Made by a program: the position numbers and the translations under genes | Part shown: positions 16,956 through 24,062 of the stretch, piece after piece | Position numbering within the stretch: position 1 is the first letter of the stretch | How the letters are laid out: every line of letters begins with the position of its first letter | Notes under the pieces: generated by a model | What the model saw: only the letters and a program-made list of their open reading frames with translations | Told to the model about the DNA's origin: nothing | Database searches by the model: none | Source of the DNA: Poriferisodalis sp026713105 | GTDB taxonomy: Bacteria; Actinomycetota; Acidimicrobiia; Acidimicrobiales; Poriferisodalaceae | Reading direction: 5' to 3' | Length of the DNA: 64,000 bases | Assembly: GCA_965115995.1 (NCBI GenBank) | Contig: OZ220472.1 | Location: forward strand, 434,001-498,000

Positions 16956-18376
16956 CGCTCGACGTCCGGCTCGCCGGCGTCAGCGTCGGAACCGTCGCCT
17001 CCGAACACGGCCAGACTTCGCTGACCTATGCCGACACGCACCTGGCTTCCGCACGGCCTTCGCAGCTGTCGCTGTCCTTGCCGTTGCGTCGCGGCCCGCA
17101 GCCCGCCGGGCACTGGCTCGACGGGCTGCTGCCCGACAACATCGCGGTGCGCCGCAAATGGGCGGCGCGTCACAACGCCAAAGACGCATCCCCGATGTCG
17201 CTGCTGGCGACGCCTATCGGGCTCGACTGCGCCGGTGCGGTCCAGTTCGCGCCGCGAAGCGACGGATGGCCGAGCGCACGCGACAGCGGCGTCGCATGGG
17301 CGGACGAGAACGACATCGCCGAATGGCTGACACGCATCCGCGACGACTGGGACGACTGGGACGGACCCCGAGGCGCAGGGCGGTTCAGTCTCGGCGGTGC
17401 GCAAGCCAAATGCGCGGTCCGCCGCGACGGCCAACGATGGGGGATCCCGTACGGCGACACGGCTACTACTCACATCCTCAAACCGGGGGTCATGTCGCTG
17501 CCTGACGCCGATGTCGTCGAGCATCTCTGCATGGAGACCGCCCGCCTGCTGGGCATGGACACCGCCCGGACCGCTCTCGTGCGGTTCGCAGGTCAGCGAA
17601 CACTGGTCGTGGAACGTTACGACCGTCACGGCAGCGACGCGCGCAGGCTTCACCAAGAGGACTTGTGCCAGTCGCTCGGCTTCCCGCCGGCCCTCAAGTA
17701 TCAGTCCCTCGGAGGCCCGTCGCCGGCACAGATCGCCGACCATCTGCGCTCCCACTCCGCCGCCGGAGACGACGATGTCCGGCAGTTCGCCGAAGCGGTC
17801 GCCTTCAACTGGCTCATCGGCGCCCCCGACGCGCACGCCAAGAACTACAGCGTCCTGCTCGACCGCGGCGTATGGCTCGCCCCGCTCTACGACGTCATAT
17901 CGTTCGTGCCGTACACCACCCGACCCATCAGCGAACACATGATGGCGATGGGCATCAACGCCGACACAGCTTTCGGGGACGCTGACAACGCTGCCTACTG
18001 GACACGCTTCGCGGACGCCGTGAGCCTGCCCCCGGCGACCCTGCTGGACCGCATCGGCAGCATGATCCAGCAAACACCCGCAGCGCTGCGCGTCGTGGCT
18101 GCCGCGCTCCCCGAGCCCGACCGCAGCCTCCGCGCCGTCGCCGACCTCCAAGACGGCATCACCCGACGCTGCCAGACCCTGGCCTCGCACATCCCGCCAC
18201 CCGCCGACAGGCAACCGGACAGCCGTTCCGCTCCCGGCGGCAACAGCCCACTGGAGGCCGTTGCCTGCCAGCACGAACACGACGGGCGCATCTGCAACCG
18301 GCGGCTGCTCACCCGCCCATGCCCACTGCACCCTCACAGCCGCGGCAGCCGCCAGATACTGAGCCGCGACACCTGA
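16952..18376 (+). CDS. hipA: HipA-type serine/threonine kinase toxin
   Basis: A protein of 474 residues from the ATG overlapping hipB. The N-subdomain contains LPDNIAVRRKW. The glycine-rich loop is RFSLGGAQAKCAVR, the ATP lysine is in THILKPG, the catalytic loop is LIGAPDAHAKNYSVLL and the metal Asp is in PLYDVISF. Known HipA kinases phosphorylate aminoacyl-tRNA synthetases and cause dormancy. The last 65 residues are an extension beyond the usual C-terminus with several Cys and His (ACQHEHDGRICNRR, RPCPLHPHS). The gene ends at a duplication junction, so the tail may be acquired. Confidence 0.9.
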   Translation: MTLDVRLAGVSVGTVASEHGQTSLTYADTHLASARPSQLSLSLPLRRGPQPAGHWLDGLLPDNIAVRRKWAARHNAKDASPMSLLATPIGLDCAGAVQFAPRSDGWPSARDSGVAWADENDIAEWLTRIRDDWDDWDGPRGAGRFSLGGAQAKCAVRRDGQRWGIPYGDTATTHILKPGVMSLPDADVVEHLCMETARLLGMDTARTALVRFAGQRTLVVERYDRHGSDARRLHQEDLCQSLGFPPALKYQSLGGPSPAQIADHLRSHSAAGDDDVRQFAEAVAFNWLIGAPDAHAKNYSVLLDRGVWLAPLYDVISFVPYTTRPISEHMMAMGINADTAFGDADNAAYWTRFADAVSLPPATLLDRIGSMIQQTPAALRVVAAALPEPDRSLRAVADLQDGITRRCQTLASHIPPPADRQPDSRSAPGGNSPLEAVACQHEHDGRICNRRLLTRPCPLHPHSRGSRQILSRDT

Positions 18377-18380
18377 ACCG

Positions 18381-18459
18381 GGCCAAGAGTCAGGCGAGGC
18401 CGAGGCGGGCGCTGGGGCCTAGCGGTTGGGGATGTCCTCGAGTTCCGGCTCGGCGTGTG
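18381..18459 (+). pseudogene. DUF192 gene 3' remnant
   Basis: The final codons read RWGLAVGDVLEFRLGV before a TGA, against RWGLAVGDALEVRLDA in the intact gene ending at 8466. Upstream the match decays by small deletions. The fragment sits in the same position relative to Calx-beta gene 2 as the intact gene does to gene 1. Confidence 0.75.
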
Positions 18460-18560
18460 AGGGGAAGTGCTTGCATCTGGTTGTGCGGGGTGTCTACCAT
18501 ACAGCGCTGTTTGCTCTTTGGAGGAGTGCCATGTCGAATTCGTCCCCCCCCCCCCGTTGA
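18457..18560 (+). promoter_or_regulatory. Promoter, RBS and 12-C tract of Calx-beta gene 2
   Basis: Nearly identical to the leader of gene 1: TTGCAT, 18 bp, TACCAT, then GGAGGAG and ATG 18531. The C tract is again 12 long (18544-18555) and the ATG frame again ends at TGA (18558-18560). Eleven C would join ATG to the secreted-protein frame. Confidence 0.7.
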
Positions 18561-18630
18561 TGCGGTAGGTCTGAGCCGCGGCGGCGGTGAGGTTCCCCGG
18601 CGGCGGCCGGGTCGCTTTTGGCGGCCTGTT

Positions 18631-20490
18631 GTGGCGGCGCTGTTGTTGGGTTCGGCTCTGGCGGCGGTGTCGGGTTCTGCCGCGGTGGGGGCGCAGAGCG
18701 GCGTCGCGGAGCCCGCGGGCCATAAGCAGCCGGCGTTGACGGCGACGGTGGTCAACAACGGCGCTAACAGCCGGATCATGGTGAGGGTCCCCGACGGGCT
18801 GGAGGGTGTGCGCACCGTAAGGTTCGCTCCCGCTACTCAAATAACTGGGGATCTCGTGCACTTCGCTCCGCGTGGTGCGACTACCACGGCGCAAGGCGGA
18901 GCGAAGTGCAGCGACGGCGCTGACGTTCTGACTTCCGTGGTGGAAACGGGCAGCGGCCAGAACCGGGTGGGACCCGGTGCCGACGGTGTTTGGGGCAACG
19001 GTGACGACGACATGAAATGGGGCCCGATCATGGTCACGAGGGCTATTTCCCCCCCGGAGATCGCAAAGAGGTCCGGGCAGGTGGCGCATGTGCCGGTGAC
19101 GTTGTGTCCGGGTTCTGAGGGCAAAACGTTCGGGCTGAAATGGGATCTGATCCCCCGCAACCCACTGTTCGAATCTGATTCGTTCGCCCACGACGCCCCG
19201 AACTGCAAGGACCGCACCTACAGGAGGACGGAGCGTGCGGCCAGCACCGGCACCCACAGGGGCGACACCTATGTGATTCCGGCGATCCCGGCGCTCACGG
19301 TCCACCAGGCGCACCGCTGTTGGACGACGGTGACCATCGTCGCCCAAGACCAGGGCGGCCAGGGCTCTGTCCAGGAGGAGGCCCTCGAGCCGGAGAGGGA
19401 GAGCATGTCTGCTCAGGAGGAGCCTGAGTCCGAGCCTGCGGTGCCGGTTTGTGTTTCGGCGGGGTTGTTGGCTGATGTGGAGGGTTATGCCGGGGAGACT
19501 TGGCGTGACTCGCCGGATCATGTGTCGCGTTGGATGCGGGTGCTCGCAGGGTTCGGGCAGGACAACGCGTACAGCAGCGATCCGATGGCCGCCGGCGAGG
19601 CGCAGACCTACGCTGACCGCGGCTGGGGCCGCTGGGTGCCGGTGACGGCTGCGCTGGAGTGTTTGGAGGCTGCAGCCGCTCAGCAGGCCGAGTCTCAACC
19701 GGCTCAGAACCCCACACCCGCACCCACTCCTGTGCCTGTACCGACGACGACTGCGGCGCCTCCGCCGACGCCGGTGGTGAGCATTGCTGCGGGTTCTGAT
19801 GTGGTTGAGGGTGGTGACGCGACGTTTACCGTTACTGCGAGTCCCGCGCCGGCATCGGATGTCGATGTGGTTGTTGATGTGTCCCAGACCGGCGACTACA
19901 CGTCAGCGACCGGTACACGCACGGTGACGATCACCGCCTCGGGTAGTGCGACGTTCGCGGTCGCCACGGCTGATGACAGCACCGACGAGGCCGACGGGTC
20001 GGTCACCGCGACGCTCAATACCGGCAGCGGTTACACGCTGTCGTCGGCCAGCAGCGCGACGGTGGCAGTGTCCGACAACGACAACCCCCCACCCCCACCC
20101 CCACCCCCACCCCCACCCCCACCCCCACCCCCGCCTCCGCCGCCTGTGTCGTTGGGTCCGCCGACGGTGACTGTCAGCGACGCCACTGCTGTGGAGGGCG
20201 GCCAAGGCCTGGCGTTCACGGTGACATTGTCGAAACCGAACCCGAAGCCGATCACGTTCCGTTACGGCGGATACGGCCGCTCCGCGGCGCTCGGCCATGA
20301 CTTCAGCCTCGACTACAAGGCGTACACGCTCGCTGCGGGCGACACCAGCATCGAGGTGACGGTGCCGGTCATCGACGACGACACCCCAGAAGGCACCGAA
20401 ACGCTGCGCGTGTTCGTCTATGCCACCGACGGGATCGACATCCCCGGCTACTTCATCTACGCCACCGGCACCATCACCGACAACGACTGA
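18631..20490 (+). CDS. Secreted Calx-beta repeat protein 2 (candidate phase-variable)
   Basis: A paralogue of the protein at 8771-11218; 619 residues from GTG 18631, with the likely true start at ATG 18531 out of frame by one C. It has the same signal core (VAALLLGSALAAVSGSAAVG) but lacks the first helical module and first Calx-beta unit. It begins with the variable domain, whose borders (AEPAGHKQPALTATVV, and CPGSEGKTFGL to AHRCWTTVTIV) match gene 1 while the interior differs. The Cys-bounded module, a proline run of about 20 residues coded by CCCCCA repeats, and two Calx-beta units follow, nearly identical to gene 1. No anchor is seen. Confidence 0.75.
   Translation: MAALLLGSALAAVSGSAAVGAQSGVAEPAGHKQPALTATVVNNGANSRIMVRVPDGLEGVRTVRFAPATQITGDLVHFAPRGATTTAQGGAKCSDGADVLTSVVETGSGQNRVGPGADGVWGNGDDDMKWGPIMVTRAISPPEIAKRSGQVAHVPVTLCPGSEGKTFGLKWDLIPRNPLFESDSFAHDAPNCKDRTYRRTERAASTGTHRGDTYVIPAIPALTVHQAHRCWTTVTIVAQDQGGQGSVQEEALEPERESMSAQEEPESEPAVPVCVSAGLLADVEGYAGETWRDSPDHVSRWMRVLAGFGQDNAYSSDPMAAGEAQTYADRGWGRWVPVTAALECLEAAAAQQAESQPAQNPTPAPTPVPVPTTTAAPPPTPVVSIAAGSDVVEGGDATFTVTASPAPASDVDVVVDVSQTGDYTSATGTRTVTITASGSATFAVATADDSTDEADGSVTATLNTGSGYTLSSASSATVAVSDNDNPPPPPPPPPPPPPPPPPPPPVSLGPPTVTVSDATAVEGGQGLAFTVTLSKPNPKPITFRYGGYGRSAALGHDFSLDYKAYTLAAGDTSIEVTVPVIDDDTPEGTETLRVFVYATDGIDIPGYFIYATGTITDND
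20087..20148 (+). repeat. CCCCCA hexamer tract coding polyproline
   Basis: About six hexamer copies followed by CCG and CCT codons encode an uninterrupted proline run before VSLGPP. Gene 1 has only about eight prolines here. The hexamer keeps frame, so length change alters only linker length. Confidence 0.8.
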
Positions 20491-20497
20491 CCCTGAT

Positions 20498-20582
20498 CGG
20501 GCGAGCGAATGCTCGCCCGACACCACAACCACAGCCGCACACGGGCTCGGGGCAGGCCGCCGCAGACACGGCGGCCTGCCCC
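20498..20582 (+). terminator. Double hairpin after Calx-beta gene 2
   Basis: The 9-bp stem with GAAT loop (20498-20519) and the 13-bp stem (20549-20582) found after gene 1 are repeated here exactly. The intervening sequence is a few bases shorter. Confidence 0.7.
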
Positions 20583-20640
20583 TGCGCGCTGCCGGTCCTG
20601 CATCTCTTATGAGTGCGGTTCTGTGAAGTCTCCACCCGAC

Positions 20641-20664
20641 GTGGTTCGCCCACTGGCGAACCAC
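20641..20664. repeat. Perfect 10-bp inverted repeat
   Basis: GTGGTTCGCC and GGCGAACCAC flank a CACT loop, just past the stop of the RHH antitoxin remnant on the minus strand. It could be that gene's former terminator. Confidence 0.5.
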
Positions 20665-20667
20665 GGG

Positions 20668-20766
20668 TCAGGCTGGGTCGAGGAACTTGCGCAGAGCTTC
20701 GCGAATTATCTCGCTGGTGGTGGTGTGATCGGCTTCGGCTCGGGTTTCTGTCAAGTCCGGCCAGGC
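20668..20766 (-). pseudogene. Ribbon-helix-helix antitoxin C-terminal remnant
   Basis: The minus strand reads ADHTTTSEIIREALRKFLDP and a stop. SEIIREALRKFL is typical of the second helix of RHH antitoxins of the ParD/CopG type. There is no start codon or N-terminal strand; the frame runs into the vapB promoter. It is probably a relic of another toxin-antitoxin module. Confidence 0.6.
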
Positions 20767-20797
20767 TGCGCACTGCCCCTTGCGAATATGTCTTGGG

Positions 20798-20809
20798 TAC
20801 CATACTTGT
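20798..20809 (+). promoter_or_regulatory. Leaderless vapBC promoter
   Basis: TACCAT (20798-20803) lies exactly 6 nt before the vapB ATG, and no Shine-Dalgarno lies between them. Confidence 0.5.
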
Positions 20810-21055
20810 ATGGCAACTAAGACGACTGTCAACTTCGACGACGAAATGCAGGCTGCCCTCGCCGAGCTCGTTGCCATGGACGGCACAATGAAGCTCGCCA
20901 TCAAGAGGTCCCTCCTCGCGGAGGTGAAGCGCCGTCGCCGCAGCCGGGCCATGCTCGACATGATTGCTTCGTGGGAAGCCGATGAAGGCCCCATCGACCG
21001 TGAGCACTTGGAATGGGCCGACGCGGTTCTCGACCGCCAGGGGGCCGGTCGTTGA
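20810..21055 (+). CDS. VapB-type antitoxin
   Basis: A protein of 81 residues from ATG 20810. The short beta-strand TKTTVNFDDEMQAALAEL followed by two helices suggests an RHH-like DNA-binding start. The C-terminal half (RRRSRAMLDMIASWEADEG) would wrap the toxin. The stop codon overlaps the start of the PIN toxin gene, the standard vapBC layout. The exact antitoxin family is not certain. Confidence 0.72.
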   Translation: MATKTTVNFDDEMQAALAELVAMDGTMKLAIKRSLLAEVKRRRRSRAMLDMIASWEADEGPIDREHLEWADAVLDRQGAGR

Positions 21056-21405
21056 TCATCGATGCGGGTCCCATGATCGTCGACGGCGAAAGCCTGAACT
21101 CTCGACTCTGGGCACTGATCAAGAGGGCGACTGAGCGAGGCGAGGACCTGCACACAACCCACCCGGTGCTCGCCCAGGTCTGGCGCAACCCGGCAAGACA
21201 GGCGAACTTGGCACAGGCGGTGCGCCACTTCGAAGTGCACTCTCTGGACGAGTCGGTGACTATCGGACGAAGGCTCGCCGAGACTGGGACTTCCGACGTC
21301 GTCGACGCACACCTCGCTGTCGTCGCAGAGGGTCTGGGCACCTTTGTCCTGACGAGCGACCCCGATGACATGTCACGCTTGAACGCCCGCTTCGAAACCT
21401 ACTGA
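21052..21405 (+). CDS. VapC-type PIN-domain ribonuclease toxin
   Basis: A protein of 117 residues starting at TTG 21052, which overlaps the antitoxin stop (TTGA). The first PIN aspartate is in IIDAGPMIVDG, the third acidic site in TSDVVDAHLAVVAEG and the last in FVLTSDPDD. At the second site the usual Glu is Gln (THPVLAQVWRNP), a variant seen in some actinobacterial PIN proteins. A duplicated fragment of its 3' end lies directly after rsmI (22575-22652). Confidence 0.82.
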   Translation: MIIDAGPMIVDGESLNSRLWALIKRATERGEDLHTTHPVLAQVWRNPARQANLAQAVRHFEVHSLDESVTIGRRLAETGTSDVVDAHLAVVAEGLGTFVLTSDPDDMSRLNARFETY

Positions 21406-21660
21406 ATGGAGCCGCTGTCCGCCCGGATGGACTTCGAGTTCGGCCCCCTGCCGGAGGGCTTCGCAGCTCGCGTCACCGAATTGGTGAACGGTGAGATTGC
21501 AGCCGACCGGCCGATCGAGGTCAGCTTCCTGTAACGCGGGGCTGCGCTCGCCGATCCTGAGCTGATACGCACGAAGGCGAACCTGATCCCCGAGTCGGTC
21601 GCCAACATCGAGGTGGTGCACATTGTCGGGCTGGACCGGCAGGCCGATGGCGGCACTCAC
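21406..21660 (+). pseudogene. Alanyl-tRNA editing protein (AlaX-like) fragment
   Basis: Starting at an ATG directly after vapC, the frame reads GPLPEGFAARVTELVNGEIA, then an in-frame TAA at 21532. It continues ALADPELIRTKANLIPESVA and VGLDRQADGGTHARR. The last block resembles the metal site region (xxGGTH) of AlaX and AlaRS editing domains. Both ends are missing and the match stops where rsmI upstream sequence begins. It is non-functional. Confidence 0.65.
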
Positions 21661-21691
21661 GCGCGCCGGTCTAGCGTGCTTGCCTAGGTGC

Positions 21692-22576
21692 ATGACAGAT
21701 CGTGTGGCCGAGGCCGTCGCAAGACAGCCTCGGCTGTGGCTGGTGGCCACACCCATCGGCAATCTCGCGGACATCGCCCCTCGGGCGGTCGAAGTGCTGA
21801 CGGCGGTGTCGTTCGTGGCATGTGAGGACACCCGACGCACCGGGTTGCTGCTGGGGCGGCTGGGTGTCGGCGGGCGACCGCTGGTGGCGATGCACGGGCA
21901 CAACGAAGCCGCCGTTGCCTCACAGATCGTGGAGCGTCTGGCGGCGGGAGAGACCGCTGCCTACATCACCGACGCAGGCATGCCGACGATTTCCGATCCG
22001 GGGCAGCGCCTGGTAGCGGCGGTCGCGGCTGCAGGTCTCGCTGTCAGCGTGGTGCCCGGGCCTTCCGCACCGGTGGCCGCACTCGCTGTTTCGGGCCTAC
22101 CGACGCAGCGCTGGGTCATGGAGGGCTTCCTGCCCCGCGGCGGGAACGCCCGCTCGATGCGGCTCGCCGAGATTGCTGATTCACCTCGCACGGTGGTGCT
22201 GTTCGAATCGCCGAAGCGCTTGGGCGCAACACTTGCCGACCTGGTCGAGGCCTGCGGCGCAGAGCGGCCCGCGGCAGTGGCGCGCGAGCTGACCAAGTTG
22301 CACGAAGAGGTGGTGCGCGACACGCTCGGCGGGCTCGCCCAGAGGTTCGCCGAGCCGCCCAAGGGCGAGATCGTCGTGGTAGTGGGCCCAGCGGCACCCA
22401 CCGCCCCCACTGACGCTGAGATCAGCGCCGAGCTGGAGCACGAGCTGGCCCAAGGCGCCACCACACGCGACGCCGCCGCAACTGCAGCGCAGCGGCTCGG
22501 CGTCAGCCGCAACCGCACCTACCCGCTGGCAGTGGAACTCGCCCGCACGACCGGCGGTCCGCGGCGGCGGTGTTGA
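21692..22576 (+). CDS. rsmI: 16S rRNA (cytidine1402-2'-O)-methyltransferase RsmI
   Basis: A protein of 294 residues from ATG 21692, the start supported by the duplicated copy at 15346-15452. SAM-dependent tetrapyrrole-methylase fold: LVATPIGNLADIAPRAVEVL at the N-terminus, ACEDTRRTGLLL, ITDAGMPTISDPG and PGPSAPVAALAVSGLP, all hallmark RsmI blocks. It modifies the ribosomal P-site nucleotide C1402. It is the first housekeeping gene after the island but is separated from metG by about 1.5 kb of remnants and one accessory gene. Confidence 0.95.
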   Translation: MTDRVAEAVARQPRLWLVATPIGNLADIAPRAVEVLTAVSFVACEDTRRTGLLLGRLGVGGRPLVAMHGHNEAAVASQIVERLAAGETAAYITDAGMPTISDPGQRLVAAVAAAGLAVSVVPGPSAPVAALAVSGLPTQRWVMEGFLPRGGNARSMRLAEIADSPRTVVLFESPKRLGATLADLVEACGAERPAAVARELTKLHEEVVRDTLGGLAQRFAEPPKGEIVVVVGPAAPTAPTDAEISAELEHELAQGATTRDAAATAAQRLGVSRNRTYPLAVELARTTGGPRRRC

Positions 22577-22696
22577 GGGCCTGGGTACCTTTGTCCTGAC
22601 GAGCAACCGCGATGACATGTCACGCTGGAACGCCCGCATCCAGAGCTGCTGACAACAGTTGCCGCCGCCCGCAACATCGACCTCGTCAAGCTCTGA
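22575..22696 (+). pseudogene. vapC 3' remnant followed by a nucleotidyltransferase fragment
   Basis: Overlapping the rsmI stop, 25 codons read GLGTFVLTSNRDDMSRWNAR and end in TGA, matching the C-terminus of the VapC at 21052-21405. Bases 22656-22696 then match a piece of the 15482 nucleotidyltransferase gene (coding NIDLVKL). Two unrelated accessory gene fragments are joined here. Confidence 0.75.
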
Positions 22697-22803
22697 TGCG
22701 CACTGGGACGTTCCTATAGATGTCAAGTGCGTGTTTTGAGGGTGGCGTGTTCGGCTCGGAGTGTGCGGTAGATCTCTCGTGGCTCTTGGCCGAGCCGGAG
22801 ATC

Positions 22804-23319
22804 TCAGGCGATGGCGACCACGCCGTACATGGCGCCGATGATTACGCCTGTCAGCGCGATGAAAGTGCCGATCAGCCAGCGGAACTGACGCGCGGACTCG
22901 GCCCGGTCGGCTTTGCGCTGCGCGGCGTGCTCGGTGGTCAGTGCTGCCAGTGCGGTCCGGTCGTCTTCGCGCTGCGCGACAATTTCGGCCCGGTCGGCTT
23001 TGCGCTGTGCGGCCTGTTCGGCCCGGTCGGCTTTGCGCTGTGCGGCCTGTTCGGCCCGGTCGGCTTTGCGCTGTGCGGCCTGTTCGGCCCGATCAGCTTC
23101 GCGCTGTGCGGCCTGTTCGGCCCGATCAGCTTCGCGCTGTGCGGCGATCGTCAGCGCGAACTTCGAGAACTCGGCCGACAGCACGGCTTCGAGGTACTGC
23201 TTGGTGACCAGGTCTGTCACCGGTGCGGCCGGCAGGCACGACATCATGTACTCCGCGACCTGCTCGTCGGCGTGCTCACACAGCCAAGCGTAGAGGCGAG
23301 AGCGGTCGTTCTCTGACAC
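22804..23319 (-). CDS. Coiled-coil protein with C-terminal membrane anchor
   Basis: A protein of 171 residues from GTG 23319; GAAGGAG lies 7 nt upstream. Residues 1-50 are a mixed segment (SRLYAWLCEHADEQVAEYMM, VTKQYLEAVLSAEFSKF). An 11-residue repeat AAQREADRAEQ / AAQRKADRAEQ then runs for about seven units, giving a long charged helix. The C-terminus FRWLIGTFIALTGVIIGAMY is a single membrane span. The layout recalls DUF1640/CCDC90-type proteins, but I cannot assign a function. It lies on the minus strand among duplication remnants. Confidence 0.65.
   Translation of the reverse strand: MSENDRSRLYAWLCEHADEQVAEYMMSCLPAAPVTDLVTKQYLEAVLSAEFSKFALTIAAQREADRAEQAAQREADRAEQAAQRKADRAEQAAQRKADRAEQAAQRKADRAEIVAQREDDRTALAALTTEHAAQRKADRAESARQFRWLIGTFIALTGVIIGAMYGVVAIA
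22986..23141. repeat. 33-bp tandem repeat, about 4.7 units
   Basis: Complete units at 23010-23042, 23043-23075, 23076-23108 and 23109-23141 follow a partial one. The last two carry GATCAGCTTC in place of GGTCGGCTTT. Each unit codes 11 residues of the coiled coil on the minus strand, so copy number can change without a frameshift. Confidence 0.85.
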
Positions 23320-23498
23320 TGCGGGCTCCTTCGTCGAAGGGGTGGCGCTGTTGACCGTAGATGCCCGAGCCGACGCATCAAACTGAATTTCAGTGCTTTT
23401 CGTTGCTGCGCGTGTGCGCGTAGGACGAAAGAACCGGATTCCCGTGGGCAGCCCGTTCGACTTGCGCGGCACTTCGCTGCACTTGTGCTCCCATCGGG

Positions 23499-23860
23499 CA
23501 ACGCCGACAGCTTCGGTATCGTGGACCGACGGCTGGTCCGTATCTCGCAGTTGCTCGCCGCGCTGCGGACGGGCTGGTCAGCGCCGGTGTGGGCACCGTG
23601 CTCCTGTTTGGGTCGCTCGCCAGAGGCGACACGGCCACTCCCGGCGACATCGATCTGATCGCGATCGACGACGACTTGGGCGATTACGGCCGACGGGCGG
23701 AGCTGCAGCAGCGAGCGCAGGCGGTGTCAGGCTATGCGGTCGATGTGATGGTGACCGACGCCCCCGAGTGGGCGACGCGCACCACCAGCGTGCCGTGCTC
23801 GACGGAGGCGCTTATCGCCAAGGACGCAATCACTCTCGCCGACGTCAACCAGCACGGCCG
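23499..23860 (+). pseudogene. Truncated nucleotidyltransferase gene
   Basis: A homologue of the gene at 15482, including its upstream sequence (GACAGCTTCGGTATCGTGGA). The original start is damaged by a frameshift; the frame is open again from about 23589 with LLFGSLARGDT, DIDLIAIDDDLGDYG and VDVMVTDAPEWATRT. The match ends at about 23860, where the helical domain should begin. The next 190 bp to metG hold no recognised gene, only an open minus-strand stretch (VTVRLGGGDAVQIAVVADP) with no start. Confidence 0.75.
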
Positions 23861-24050
23861 GGCGCAATCTGAACGGCCTTGCCGCTGTCGGGATCGGCCA
23901 CGACGGCAATCTGGACTGCGTCGCCGCCCCCGAGCCGGACGGTGACGATTCTCGTGGCCCTGTCAACGGGTTGACCGATGCGCCCCGGCTTGGGGCCCGA
24001 CTGCGCCGATCTGCCGCATCAACTCCACGAGGAGCATTGCTGGCCCTCAC

Positions 24051-24062
24051 TACCCTGCAGGC
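24051..24062 (+). promoter_or_regulatory. Leaderless metG promoter
   Basis: TACCCT (24051-24056) lies 6 nt before GTG 24063, the spacing also seen before hipB, vapB, abiEi and the tetR gene. No Shine-Dalgarno is present at the start. Confidence 0.45.

Noticed and set aside
18319..18630. A longer N-terminus for Calx-beta protein 2 reading from inside hipA across the C tract
   Set aside because: It lacks a Shine-Dalgarno, overlaps the hipA end in another frame, and has no equivalent in gene 1, where the same frame has a stop just before the tract.
22986..23141. Possible CRISPR array from evenly spaced repeats
   Set aside because: Units are contiguous 33-bp tandem copies without spacers and lie inside a coding frame; no cas genes are present.
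23864..23990. An open minus-strand stretch reading VTVRLGGGDAVQIAVVADP before metG
   Set aside because: It has no start codon context or known family match that I can name and is bounded by remnants; noted only as possible decayed coding DNA.
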